Assembly (NCBI GenBank): GCA_016874715.1
Contig: VGTK01000003.1
Span: 23,147 to 87,146, forward strand
Source: Deltaproteobacteria bacterium
GTDB taxonomy: Bacteria; Desulfobacterota; Binatia; UBA12015
DNA length: 64,000 nt
Direction: 5' to 3'
Position 1 is the first letter of the stretch. Every line of letters begins with the position of its first letter. Shown here in pieces: positions 37,950 through 48,886 of this stretch. The translations under genes and the position numbers were made by a program. The notes beneath the pieces are model-generated. The model did not search any database, was not told where the DNA came from, and saw only the letters and a program-made list of their open reading frames with translations.

Positions 37950-39371
37950 ATGTCCGTGCTGGAGATCGACATCTCGACGTCGCCCGAAGCCTTGTTCCGC
38001 GCGAACGGCGGCGGGAGCGGCGCTTTCTGGTTCGACGGTCCGACCGACGGCGGGGACACCTTTATGGGCTTCCCCTGCACCACGCAACTGCTTCTGCGCG
38101 CCGACGGCGTCGCGGTGATCACCAGCGCGAACGCGGAGCGCGAGGAGCACCGCGACGCGCTCGGCGCGACCGAGCGCTTCGTCGCCGGGGCGCCGGCGCC
38201 GCCCGACGGGTCCGGGGCACCGCACACGGTCGGTTTCTTCGCCTACGACCTGATCGCGCTGCTCGAGCGGCGGGCGCAGCCGCGGCGCGATGCGTCGGCG
38301 AGCCTGCCGCTCGCATGGCTCGCGCGCCACGACGCGGTGGTCGAGATTCCGCGCACCGATGCGGCGACGCGCGACGCGCGACGCGTGCTGCGCGTGCACG
38401 GCGTCGACGCTGCAGCCGCGGCTCGCGGCGCGGAGCAGGTACGGCGAGCCGACGCCGCTGCAGCGCGAGCACCGTCGCCGAAGCGCGCGCGCGCGACCTC
38501 CGTGGTGCTCGAAGGCCCGCACGAGGAGCGTCACCTGCGCGCCGTGCGGCGCGCCCTCGAGTACGTCGCCGCCGGCGACGTCTACCAGGTGAACCTCGCG
38601 CAGCGCTTCCGCGTGCGCAGCGACCTCGAGCCGTTCGAGGCGTTCCTCCGGCTTCGCGAAGCGCAGCCGGTGCCGTTCGCCGCCTACCTCGACTGCGCCG
38701 GGTTCTCGGTGCTGTGCGGCTCGCCGGAGCGCTTCCTGCGCGTGCGGGGTGGGGCGATCGAGACCGAGCCGATCAAGGGCACGCGGCCGCGCGACCGTGA
38801 CCCCGACGCCGACCGCGCACTCCGCGCAGCGCTGTGCGGTGACGCAAAGGAGCGCGCCGAGCACGTGATGGTCGTCGACCTCGAGCGCAACGACCTCGGG
38901 CGCGTGTGCGTGACGGGATCGGTCCACGTGCCCTCCTTGATGCGGGTCGAATCGTTCGCGACCCTGCACCACATGGTGTCGACGGTACGCGGAACTCTCC
39001 GAACCGATGTGGGCCTCGCCGAGCTGCTGCGCGCGACGTTTCCCGGCGGCTCGATCACCGGCGCGCCGAAGATCCGCGCCGCGCAGGTGATCGCCGAGCT
39101 GGAGGATGCGCCGCGCGAGCTCTACACCGGGGCGTTGTTCCGCTTTCGCGGTCCGCGCGACTTCGACTCCGCGATCGCGATCCGCACCGCCGTCGCACGC
39201 GACGGCGTCTACGCATACCATGCCGGCGGCGGCATCGTCGCGGACTCCGACCCGGTGCGCGAGCACCGGGAGTGCCTGCTCAAGGCGGAGCCGTTCCTCC
39301 GCGCCCTCGACGTCGCGCCGTTCGACGTCGGCGATGGCGCCCGCGGCGCGCAGGGCCGGGCGACGGCATGA
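37950..39371 (+). CDS. pabB: Aminodeoxychorismate synthase component I
   Basis: 473 residues. The chorismate-binding domain holds GDVYQVNLAQRFRV, FSVLCGSPERFLRV, the PIKGTRPR motif whose Lys is the PabB nucleophile (TrpE has Ala there), VMVVDLERNDLGRV and FPGGSITGAPKIRA. Makes 4-amino-4-deoxychorismate for folate. Directly followed by a class IV aminotransferase with ATGA overlap, giving a pabB-pabC pair. No pabA glutaminase is nearby. Confidence 0.92.
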   Translation: MSVLEIDISTSPEALFRANGGGSGAFWFDGPTDGGDTFMGFPCTTQLLLRADGVAVITSANAEREEHRDALGATERFVAGAPAPPDGSGAPHTVGFFAYDLIALLERRAQPRRDASASLPLAWLARHDAVVEIPRTDAATRDARRVLRVHGVDAAAAARGAEQVRRADAAAARAPSPKRARATSVVLEGPHEERHLRAVRRALEYVAAGDVYQVNLAQRFRVRSDLEPFEAFLRLREAQPVPFAAYLDCAGFSVLCGSPERFLRVRGGAIETEPIKGTRPRDRDPDADRALRAALCGDAKERAEHVMVVDLERNDLGRVCVTGSVHVPSLMRVESFATLHHMVSTVRGTLRTDVGLAELLRATFPGGSITGAPKIRAAQVIAELEDAPRELYTGALFRFRGPRDFDSAIAIRTAVARDGVYAYHAGGGIVADSDPVREHRECLLKAEPFLRALDVAPFDVGDGARGAQGRATA

Positions 39372-40258
39372 GCACGGCACGACCGTCCCGGGGCCGCGAC
39401 GTCGTCTGGGTGAACGGCCGCCTCCTGCCGTCGAGCCGTGCGACGCTATCGGTGTACGACCGCGGCTTCCTCTACGGCGACGCCGTGTTCGAGACCGTGC
39501 GTGCGTACGACGGGCGACTCTTCCTCTGGCCGCAGCACGCGCGGCGGCTCGCCGCGAGCCTGCGCGCGTTCCGCATTCCCGCCCCGCGGACCGACCTCGC
39601 CGGGGTGGCGCGGCGCGTGATCGCGGCGCGGGGCCTTGCCGACGCGGCGGTCCGCGTGACCGTCACGCGCGGTACCGGAGAGGGCCTCGTCGCGGCGACC
39701 GGGCTCGTGCCGAACGTGGTCGTCATGGCGCGGCCGATTCCCGCAGAGCTGCCCGCGCGGCGCGAGCAGGGCGTCGGCGTGCTGCTGCTGCCGTTCGGCC
39801 GCGGTCACGGCGGGATCACCGACGGCCACAAGACCAACGCGTACCTGAGCGCGGTGATCGGCAAGACGCGCGCCGCCGAGCGGCGCGCGTTCGAGGGTCT
39901 CTACGTCGAGCGCGACGGCCTGGTGAGCGAGGGCACCACGAGCAACGTGTTCGCGGTTCGACGCGGCCGGCTGCTCACGCCGCCGCTCGAGGCGGGCTGC
40001 CTGCCCGGTGTCACGCGGCAGGTGATCCTGCACCTCGCCGCCGAGGAGGGCATCCCGTACGAGACCATGGCGCTCCAGGCCGCGACGCTGCACGAGCTCG
40101 ACGAGGTCTTTCTCACCGCGAGCACCCTCGAGGTGATGCCGGTGGTGCGGGTCGACCGGCAGCGCGTCGCGACCGGCAAGCCGGGCACGATCACGCGCCT
40201 CCTGCAGGACCGCTACCGCGCCTTCGTCCGCCGCACCCTCGCCCGCTCGCGCGCCTGA
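39368..40258 (+). CDS. pabC: Aminotransferase class IV, probable 4-amino-4-deoxychorismate lyase
   Basis: 296 residues. PLP fold type IV: SVYDRGFLYGDAVFETVRAYDGRLF at the N-terminus, the catalytic Lys in DGHKTNAYLSAV, SEGTTSNVFAV and LPGVTRQVILHLA (phosphate-binding loop). Releases pyruvate from ADC to give p-aminobenzoate. D-amino-acid or branched-chain aminotransferases share the fold, but the overlap with pabB favours ADC lyase. Confidence 0.85.
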   Translation: MSTARPSRGRDVVWVNGRLLPSSRATLSVYDRGFLYGDAVFETVRAYDGRLFLWPQHARRLAASLRAFRIPAPRTDLAGVARRVIAARGLADAAVRVTVTRGTGEGLVAATGLVPNVVVMARPIPAELPARREQGVGVLLLPFGRGHGGITDGHKTNAYLSAVIGKTRAAERRAFEGLYVERDGLVSEGTTSNVFAVRRGRLLTPPLEAGCLPGVTRQVILHLAAEEGIPYETMALQAATLHELDEVFLTASTLEVMPVVRVDRQRVATGKPGTITRLLQDRYRAFVRRTLARSRA

Positions 40259-40305
40259 GGAGCGCCCACACGTGCGTCCGCGCGCGCAGCGCGCGCCGGG
40301 CGACA

Positions 40306-40447
40306 GCGAGCGGGGGAGTGGAATTGCCCTCGGTCGGCACTGGCCCACCCGCGAAGGCGAAGCCGAGTGGCCGAGCCGAAGGCGAGCGGGGGAGTGGAAC
40401 TGCCCTCGGCTCCGCCGAGGGCGAGGCGAGGGGGCGGCGCCCCCTCG
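40306..40447. repeat. Intergenic repeat block with duplicated unit and GC hairpin
   Basis: A 28-base unit occurs twice with one mismatch (40306-40333 and 40382-40409; text GCGAGCGGGGGAGTGGAA). A perfect hairpin follows (arms GCGAGGGGGCG and CGCCCCCTCGC, 40425-40447) that abuts the stop codon of the next minus-strand gene. Related to the blocks at 17421-17674 and 24126-24148. Confidence 0.75.
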
Positions 40448-40924
40448 CTAGGTACCAATCAGGAACGGCAGCGCGGCCATGCCGAGTCCGAACAGGACGC
40501 TCATGGTCGCCATGGTCGCCTCCGACGCCTGGTCGTAGGTCGACTTCTCACCCGCCGGCTCCATCTCGCCCTCCTCACCCTCCTCGCCGTCGGCACCGGA
40601 GACCCGGTCGCCGGAAGCGGCGACGTCGCCGTCGTCCTCCGCCTCGAGCAGCACGTTCTCGCCGTCGGGCGCGTCGCCGACCCCGGTGCCGCCGGACCCG
40701 CGGGGCGGCGGCTTCGACTGCACGTTGCCGTCGCGGGAGAGCCAGCCGACGCTCGGTGCGGGCTCGCGCATGATCTCGTCGAGCGAGCGGGTTCCGCTGC
40801 CCAGGCCGTCGCTGAAGAACGGATCGTCGAACGGATCCTTCTCGTTCAGGAATGCCTTGTTGCCGCTGCACGCGACGACGAGCGCCGCGGCCGCCAGAAC
40901 GGGGACCAACCACTTCCCGGGCAC
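40448..40924 (-). CDS. Small acidic lipoprotein with C-terminal membrane segment
   Basis: 158 residues from GTG 40924, six bases after an excellent ribosome site (GGAGGTGAT). Lipobox LVVAC (Cys about 17), then a polar, Asp/Glu-rich middle (NEKDPFDDPFFSDG, EGEEGEMEP) and a hydrophobic C-terminus (MSVLFGLGMAALPFLIGT). No known domain. Downstream of uvrA by 59 bases, on the same strand. Confidence 0.7.
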   Translation of the reverse strand: MPGKWLVPVLAAAALVVACSGNKAFLNEKDPFDDPFFSDGLGSGTRSLDEIMREPAPSVGWLSRDGNVQSKPPPRGSGGTGVGDAPDGENVLLEAEDDGDVAASGDRVSGADGEEGEEGEMEPAGEKSTYDQASEATMATMSVLFGLGMAALPFLIGT

Positions 40925-40983
40925 CGGATCACCTCCGCACGTCGGTCGTACCAGCCGCTGGAATGAAAAGGAAATCTCGTGGC

Positions 40984-43899
<2,916 letters not shown>

Positions 43900-44377
43900 G
43901 CGACCCGGCAGTAGGTAGCGTTCGCCCGAGCGAAAGCAATTCCGCCGCGAGGCCACCCGCGGCGCTCCGTGCGACCGCGACCGACCGATCGCACGGGCAC
44001 CGGCGGCGGCATCGCCGGCTTGCTCCCGCCCTTGGACGGACGCATGAGGCGGCATGCCGGCGCTACGCGTGGTTCTCGTGGTGGCTCCGCTGCCGATGCG
44101 CGCGCTACGCCAACGACTACGACTCCCTGTCCCGAGGTCGGTGGCGTGTCCCGCCTCGCGATCGCTCACCTGCTGCTCGACGATCCGGCTCTCGGCGTGC
44201 GGCTCGCACGGTCGCGGCGTACGCGTTCACGACGTCGCTAGAGGGCGCGGGCTTCATCGGACGCGCGCAACACTCCCTGCCCGGCCAGCTCGCCTTCGTC
44301 GTGCTGCTCGGCGCGGCACCGCTGCAGCTCGGACGCTCGCTGCGGCGACTGCGACCCGGCGCCGCACGGCCTGCGTC
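43900..44377. other. Spacer upstream of uvrA, possible degraded coding remnant
   Basis: 478 bases with no intact gene. On the + strand, two partial frames carry protein-like text ([18 protein letters not shown] around 44160, then LPGQLAFVVLLGAAPLQLG around 44280) but in different frames and without a start. This could be a decayed gene or chance. No promoter motif is obvious. Confidence 0.3.
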
Positions 44378-46240
44378 CTACTCGGTGTAGCCGAGCGCGC
44401 GCAGGCTCTCGGTCAGCTTCGGGTCGACGCGTCCGGCGATTGGCGAGCGGTGCGCGCGGTCGGCGCGCCACGCGTCGAGCAGCGAGAGGTTCTCGCGCAG
44501 CAGCTCGGGCTCGGCCGGCGCCAGATCGTTCGCTTCGGCCGGATCACGCACGACGTCGAACACCTGCAGCGACGGCGCCTCGTACCAGAGGCGCAGCGAC
44601 GGCCAGACGCGGTCGCGGTGGCTCTTCAGCTCGCGCGCATCGATGGTCTTGATCGCGCCGCGCCGCATGCCGGTCGCGAAGCGGCCGTAGTGCTCGAAGA
44701 ACGCGACGCCGTCGCCGGGCTCGTCGCGCAGCAGGGACGTCCCGCGGAAGCTCTCGGGCTGCTCGAGGCCTATGAGCGCGAACACCGTAGCGGGGATGTC
44801 GAGGTTCTCGACCACCTGTGCGACCCGACCCGGCCGTGCGAGCGCGCGCGGCGCGTGGATCAGCAGCGGTACGCGCACGGTGGTCTCGTAGAGCCCCGCG
44901 TGCACGAAGTGGATGCCGTGCTCACCGAGGCTCTCGCCGTGGTCCGCGGCGACGATCACGATCGTATCGTCGAGCAGCCCGGTCGATTCCAGCGTCGCGA
45001 ACAGCGCGCGCATCTGCTCGTCGAGGTAGCGCAGCGACGCGTCGTACATCGCCGTCATGTACTCGACGTGCGGCAGCACGAAGAGGCCGTCGAAGAAGTC
45101 GGGCGGGATCAGCGTGCGGTCCACCGTCTCGTCCGGCGGCGGCGGCCCCTGCCAGAACAGCCCGCGCAGCTCGGGGACCGGCTGGTACGGCAGGTGCGCG
45201 TCGAAGAAGTGCGCCCACAGGAAGAACGGCTCGCCCGCGTGCCGGCGGACGAAGTCGAGCGCGGTCCGCGTGGTCTCGGCACCGAGCGGGTGCTGTCCGG
45301 GGCGCGGCACGTGCATCTCGTCGAGGCCCTGTCCGAGCCCGCTCGCCGGTCCCAGGAAGCCGACGCTGGTCACGGCACCGGTGCGCCAGCCGGCCGAGCG
45401 CAGCACCTCGGCCAGCGTCAGCTCGCGCTCCGGCAAGGGCGGACCGTCGTTGTTCCAGATGCCGATGTCGCCGCAGTAGCGTCCCGTGAAGAGCGAGAAG
45501 TGCGACGGACGGGTGTTGGTGATCTGCGCGTACGCGGCGTCGAACACGTGCGCGCCGTTCGCCAGCGAGGCGAGGAACGGCGTCGTCGGGCGGCGGTAGC
45601 CGTACAACGAGAGGTGATCCGCGCGCACGGTGTCGAGCGTGACGACGATCACGTTCGGCGGCCGCGTGACGAGGCTCGCAGCGCCGCGCAGCAGCGGATC
45701 GACCAGCTCGACGGACGCACCGGCGCGCGCGCCGTCTGCGGCCGCGAGCCGCAGTGTGAGCATGCCCGCCCCCTCCGCGCGCGTCGCGAGCGGCACCGTC
45801 GCGCGCTGCGGCGTGCGTCCCGCGAGCACCGTGACCGCGTGCGCGCGCTCGGCGCCGTCGTGCAGCGGGACGAAGCGCGCCTCGACGCGCACCGAGAGCG
45901 GTGGCGCGTCTGCCGCACCGGCGAGCGCGAGGCCGAGCTCGACCGCGCCGTCGGCCGGCACGAACACCTCGGGGAAGGTGATCTCGAGCGGCAGCGTCGC
46001 CAGCGCCGAGGGGAGGATCGGATGCGGGTCGAGGCCGTGCGGACGGTCGAGAGTGCGGCGCCTCGCGAAGCGCGCGTCGCCCTCGGCGACGAAGCCCGCG
46101 TCGCCCACCAGCGCGCGCTCGTACGGCACGGTGCGCGGCTGGCGCCAGACGTGCGTCGCGACGCCGCGTCCCATCTCGACCTCGGCAGCACCTTCGCCGG
46201 CGAGCTCGACGGGACGTGTCTGCCCCGCCAGCTCGGCCAC
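44378..46240 (-). CDS. Sulfatase-like hydrolase/transferase (alkaline phosphatase superfamily), main part
   Basis: Residues after GTG 46240 give 620 aa. Beta-rich N-terminal half, then the catalytic domain: VIVVTLDTVRADHLSLYGYRRPTTPFL (metal Asp), NTRPSHFSLFTG (Thr nucleophile position, not Cys/Ser of formylglycine sulfatases), FFLWAHFFDAHLPYQP, VIVAADHGESLGEHG (metal DHG). The Thr nucleophile suits phosphoglycerol/phosphoethanolamine-type enzymes or phosphatases. The frame continues upstream without another stop to a TGA at 46379-46381. Beyond that the same frame holds a membrane-anchor segment, so the natural protein probably began at 46690. Confidence 0.72.
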   Translation of the reverse strand: MAELAGQTRPVELAGEGAAEVEMGRGVATHVWRQPRTVPYERALVGDAGFVAEGDARFARRRTLDRPHGLDPHPILPSALATLPLEITFPEVFVPADGAVELGLALAGAADAPPLSVRVEARFVPLHDGAERAHAVTVLAGRTPQRATVPLATRAEGAGMLTLRLAAADGARAGASVELVDPLLRGAASLVTRPPNVIVVTLDTVRADHLSLYGYRRPTTPFLASLANGAHVFDAAYAQITNTRPSHFSLFTGRYCGDIGIWNNDGPPLPERELTLAEVLRSAGWRTGAVTSVGFLGPASGLGQGLDEMHVPRPGQHPLGAETTRTALDFVRRHAGEPFFLWAHFFDAHLPYQPVPELRGLFWQGPPPPDETVDRTLIPPDFFDGLFVLPHVEYMTAMYDASLRYLDEQMRALFATLESTGLLDDTIVIVAADHGESLGEHGIHFVHAGLYETTVRVPLLIHAPRALARPGRVAQVVENLDIPATVFALIGLEQPESFRGTSLLRDEPGDGVAFFEHYGRFATGMRRGAIKTIDARELKSHRDRVWPSLRLWYEAPSLQVFDVVRDPAEANDLAPAEPELLRENLSLLDAWRADRAHRSPIAGRVDPKLTESLRALGYTE

Positions 46241-46378
46241 GGCGGCGCCACCACCAGGCGCACGCTCGAAGCGCAGCGCGACGTGGTCGCGACCGTCCGC
46301 GAGCGCGACTTCCAGCGGGGCCGCGCCCGGTGCCGCCAGCAGGCAGCCCGAGCGGCCCGAGGCGGCAGCGCCCCGCGT

Positions 46379-46690
46379 TCACCCCGAAGGAAGATCGCGC
46401 GCGTCGAGCGCGACCGGGTCCGCGGGCTCGTACACGGCGGCGCAGAGCTGCGCCGGCGCCCCGGTCGCGGACGCACGGTGCGTCACGTCGGAGGGCGCGC
46501 TCGCTACAGGAGTCACGCGCAACACGCGCGGCGCGACGTCGGCGGGCGAGGCGACCGCGGCCGACGCCAGCCACGCCAGCAACGCGACCGCCGCCGACAC
46601 CGGCCACGCCAGCGAGGCGACCGCACGCACGAGGTGAGCCCGTCGCCCTGCAGCGCGCTCCCTGCCGGACCCCGGACGCGGACGGCACAT
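46379..46690 (-). pseudogene. N-terminal segment of the sulfatase-like gene, cut off by an in-frame TGA
   Basis: 103 codons from ATG 46690. A basic start (RPRPGSGRERAAGRRAHL), a hydrophobic anchor (AVALLAWLASAAVASP) and a beta-like stretch (QLCAAVYEPADPVALDARD) end at TGA 46381-46379. The frame after the stop is identical to that of the downstream sulfatase domain and reads as sensible protein at once (LEVALADGRDHVALRFE). One nonsense change thus separates anchor from enzyme. Mutation, sequencing error and two separate genes are all possible. Confidence 0.55.
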
Positions 46691-46777
46691 CGCTTCGGAA
46701 GTAGGCGCCGCACCGCGCGCGGTCAAACCAGCCGTCGCGCGGCGGCGGATCCGCAGCGGCGGCGTGCGCGAAAGCGA

Positions 46778-46812
46778 AAGGGCCGGGTGGAGGCGTGCCC
46801 CACCCGGCCCTT
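46778..46812 (-). terminator. Terminator of the amidohydrolase gene
   Basis: Arms AAGGGCCGGGTG and CACCCGGCCCTT with an 11-base loop, 22 bases beyond the amidohydrolase stop. On the minus strand it is followed by TTTCGCTTTCGC, a weak U tract. Confidence 0.7.
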
Positions 46813-46833
46813 CGACGACGCGACGGCCTGCGC

Positions 46834-47949
46834 CTACTGCAGCTTGTAGAGCTTGACGGCGTTGCCGGCGAGGATCTTGTGCAGCTCGTCGCCCGGGACG
46901 CCGATCGCGGTCTCGCGGATCTGCTTGCGCGAGTAGGGCCACTCGCAGCCGTGGTGCGGGTAGTCCGTCGACCACAGCAGGTTCTCGACGCCGATCCGGT
47001 GGCGGTTCTCCAGCGCGTACGAGTCCTTCATGAACGTCGAGTGCCAGTTGGCGCGGTAGTAGTCCGACGGCTGGCGCTTCAGGTTGCAGCCGGCCCACTT
47101 GCGGTTGCGCCAGTAGCGGTCGTCGAGCTGCTCGAGGAAGTACGGGATCCAGCCGCAGCCGGCTTCCACGCCGACCATCTGCAGCTTCGGGAAGCGGTCG
47201 AAGACCTCGGAGATGATCATCTGGCCCATGAACTTCGGCATGTCGAGCATGCCGGTGGTCGCGAGGCCGGGGATGTCACCACCCTGCTGGCCGGTCGCCT
47301 TCGGCGCCGGCGCGAAGCGCGGCGTCAGGCGCACGTGGATGTGGATCGGGATCTGCAGCTCCTCGGCCTTGGCCCAGAAGGGATCCTCGGCCTTCGACAG
47401 CGCATCGTTGCCGCTCGGCCAGCAGACGATCGCGGCACCCTTGGCGCCCATCTTCGCGACGCGCTCGAGCTCCGTGGCCGCGGCCTCCGCGCCGATCGCC
47501 GGGATGTACGCGAGGCCGATCAGGCGGTTCGGGTTCGGCTTGCAGAACTCCTGGAAGATCCAGTTGTTCAGCGCCTGCAGACCGGCGAGCTGCGCCTGGT
47601 CGTCCTTCATGCGGTAGAAGTAGCCGAGCATGCGGCCCGAGCTGAAGATCACCTCGGCGTCGACGCCGTCCGCGTCCTGCTCCTTCAGCCGCGGCTCGCC
47701 CTGGAAGTAGCCCTGGTGCATCGTCTCGTAGGTGACGCCGGTCCACTTCAGGTCGTGCTCGTTCTTGCCGGCCGCCGCGTAGATGCCCAGCGGCGACGGC
47801 TCACCCGCGCCGTAGTCCCAGGCGTCGCCGCCGTCGGCGTCCTTGACCAGCTTCGGTGCGATGTCCTGGTACTTCGCGGGCAGCCAGTCCTTCCACAGGT
47901 TCGGCGGCTCGATGAAGTGCGAGTCCGCAGAGATCAGCCGATACTCCAT
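46834..47949 (-). CDS. Amidohydrolase-2 family protein
   Basis: 371 residues. TIM-barrel metal-dependent hydrolase/decarboxylase of the ACMSD-like group: N-terminal ISADSHFIEP (metal-binding D-x-H variant), IHIHVRLTP (barrel His), KLQMVGVEAGCGWIPYFLEQLDDRY and LLWSTDYPHHGCEWP (catalytic Asp in SDYPH form). Families with these motifs decarboxylate or hydrate aromatic breakdown products; the exact substrate cannot be told. Preceded by a TetR-like palindrome at 47995-48010 and ending in its own terminator, so a single-gene unit. Confidence 0.85.
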   Translation of the reverse strand: MEYRLISADSHFIEPPNLWKDWLPAKYQDIAPKLVKDADGGDAWDYGAGEPSPLGIYAAAGKNEHDLKWTGVTYETMHQGYFQGEPRLKEQDADGVDAEVIFSSGRMLGYFYRMKDDQAQLAGLQALNNWIFQEFCKPNPNRLIGLAYIPAIGAEAAATELERVAKMGAKGAAIVCWPSGNDALSKAEDPFWAKAEELQIPIHIHVRLTPRFAPAPKATGQQGGDIPGLATTGMLDMPKFMGQMIISEVFDRFPKLQMVGVEAGCGWIPYFLEQLDDRYWRNRKWAGCNLKRQPSDYYRANWHSTFMKDSYALENRHRIGVENLLWSTDYPHHGCEWPYSRKQIRETAIGVPGDELHKILAGNAVKLYKLQ

Positions 47950-47994
47950 TGCTTGCGTGCCTCCGGGCTTGGTTTTCGACGGTGCGGGGAGAAC

Positions 47995-48010
47995 GAACGA
48001 ACGTTCATTC
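47995..48010. promoter_or_regulatory. TetR-type palindrome upstream of the amidohydrolase
   Basis: GAACGAACGTTCATTC, a 16-bp inverted repeat with one mismatched pair, 46-61 bases before the amidohydrolase ATG and 24 bases from the desT stop. It does not resemble the DesT-type operators at 48811-48869, so another regulator is likely. Confidence 0.4.
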
Positions 48011-48034
48011 TTCCTAGCGCATCGCCGAAAGTGG

Positions 48035-48766
48035 TCAAGGACGGTCCGCCGCGCCCCCTGCTCCGGCCGGGGGCGCGACCGCGCCACGCTCCGGACGCCA
48101 CCGTGCCGCGCCGAGGAAGATGAGGCGCAGCTGCTTGATCGCCCGCGCGGTGATCTCGTGCTCGCGCACCGCCTGGCCCGGACCGAGCTCGAGCAGGTCG
48201 GCGGTCAGGTTGAGCACCGCGTGCACGACCAGGTCGGCGATCATGTCCACGTCCTCGCCGGGCATCGCGGAGAACGGCGGCAGCGCCCGCAGATCGCTCG
48301 CGAGCTCGCCCGCGAAGTAGCGGATCTCGCGCGCCACCGCCTGGCGCACCGGGCGGCTCGCGCCGAAGCGCTCGCGGGTCAGGAACTCGAACGCGCGCTC
48401 GTTGGCGAGGACGTAGGCGACGAAGCCTCGTACCGAGCTCTGGATGGCCACGTCGCGGGCGCCGCGCGCGGCCGCGCGCGCCTCGCGGATGATCTGGCGC
48501 AGGCGGAAGCAGACGTCGTCGACCAGCGCCAGACCGAGCTCGTCCATGTCGCGAAAGTGCCGATAGAACGCGGTCGGCACCACGCCGGCCTCGCGAGCGA
48601 CCTCGCGCAGGCTGATGCTGGCGAGGCTGCCGCCCTGCCGCGCGAGCGCGAGGGCCGCATCGAGCAGGGCCTGGCGAGTCTGCAGCTTGCGCTCGTCGCG
48701 CAGGCTCGGGGCGCGGCGTGACTCAGTACGAGTGTTCACAAGGGTCCACTTACCAGTTCCTCGCAT
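48035..48766 (-). CDS. desT: FabR/DesT-type TetR repressor of unsaturated fatty acid synthesis
   Basis: 243 residues. The HTH and adjoining region (SLREVAREAGVVPTAFYRHF, then RDMDELGLALVDD and LRQIIREAR) are strikingly close to E. coli FabR and P. aeruginosa DesT as I remember them. Those sense the saturated:unsaturated acyl-CoA ratio and repress desaturase genes. The C-terminal tail is Pro/Ala-rich. The gene diverges from a reductase-desaturase operon, and two DesT-like operators lie in the 120-base spacer. ATG 48766 was chosen; GTG 48739 is less likely because it has no ribosome site. Confidence 0.88.
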   Translation of the reverse strand: MRGTGKWTLVNTRTESRRAPSLRDERKLQTRQALLDAALALARQGGSLASISLREVAREAGVVPTAFYRHFRDMDELGLALVDDVCFRLRQIIREARAAARGARDVAIQSSVRGFVAYVLANERAFEFLTRERFGASRPVRQAVAREIRYFAGELASDLRALPPFSAMPGEDVDMIADLVVHAVLNLTADLLELGPGQAVREHEITARAIKQLRLIFLGAARWRPERGAVAPPAGAGGAADRP

Positions 48767-48810
48767 GTCGCGAAACCACCCAAAGAAATTTATCTTTCCT
48801 GCCTTTTTTC

Positions 48811-48828
48811 AGTGAACGGGTGTTGACT
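48811..48828. promoter_or_regulatory. DesT-like operator 1
   Basis: AGTGAACGGGTGTTGACT. It has the AGTGAAC-N4-GTTGACT form I recall for the P. aeruginosa DesT site. Its right end (TTGACT, 48823-48828) doubles as the -35 of the desaturase promoter. Confidence 0.7.
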
Positions 48829-48851
48829 GTCGCCCCACCGGCCGCCATATG
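48823..48851 (+). promoter_or_regulatory. Predicted promoter of the desC-desB operon
   Basis: TTGACT (48823-48828), 17-base spacer, CATATG (48846-48851). The -35 lies within operator 1 and the start region within operator 2, so repressor binding would block it directly. Confidence 0.55.
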
Positions 48852-48869
48852 AGTGTACGATCGTTCACT
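48852..48869. promoter_or_regulatory. DesT-like operator 2
   Basis: AGTGTACGATCGTTCACT, an 18-bp palindrome with one mismatched pair, 17 bases before the reductase ATG and 41 bases downstream of operator 1. Confidence 0.65.
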
Positions 48870-48886
48870 GAACTGAGGATCGCGCC

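Noticed and set aside
46379..46381. Selenocysteine or other recoding at the TGA in the sulfatase-like gene
   Set aside because: The TGA is in a variable linker, not at a redox or catalytic site, and no SECIS-like hairpin is evident just after it.
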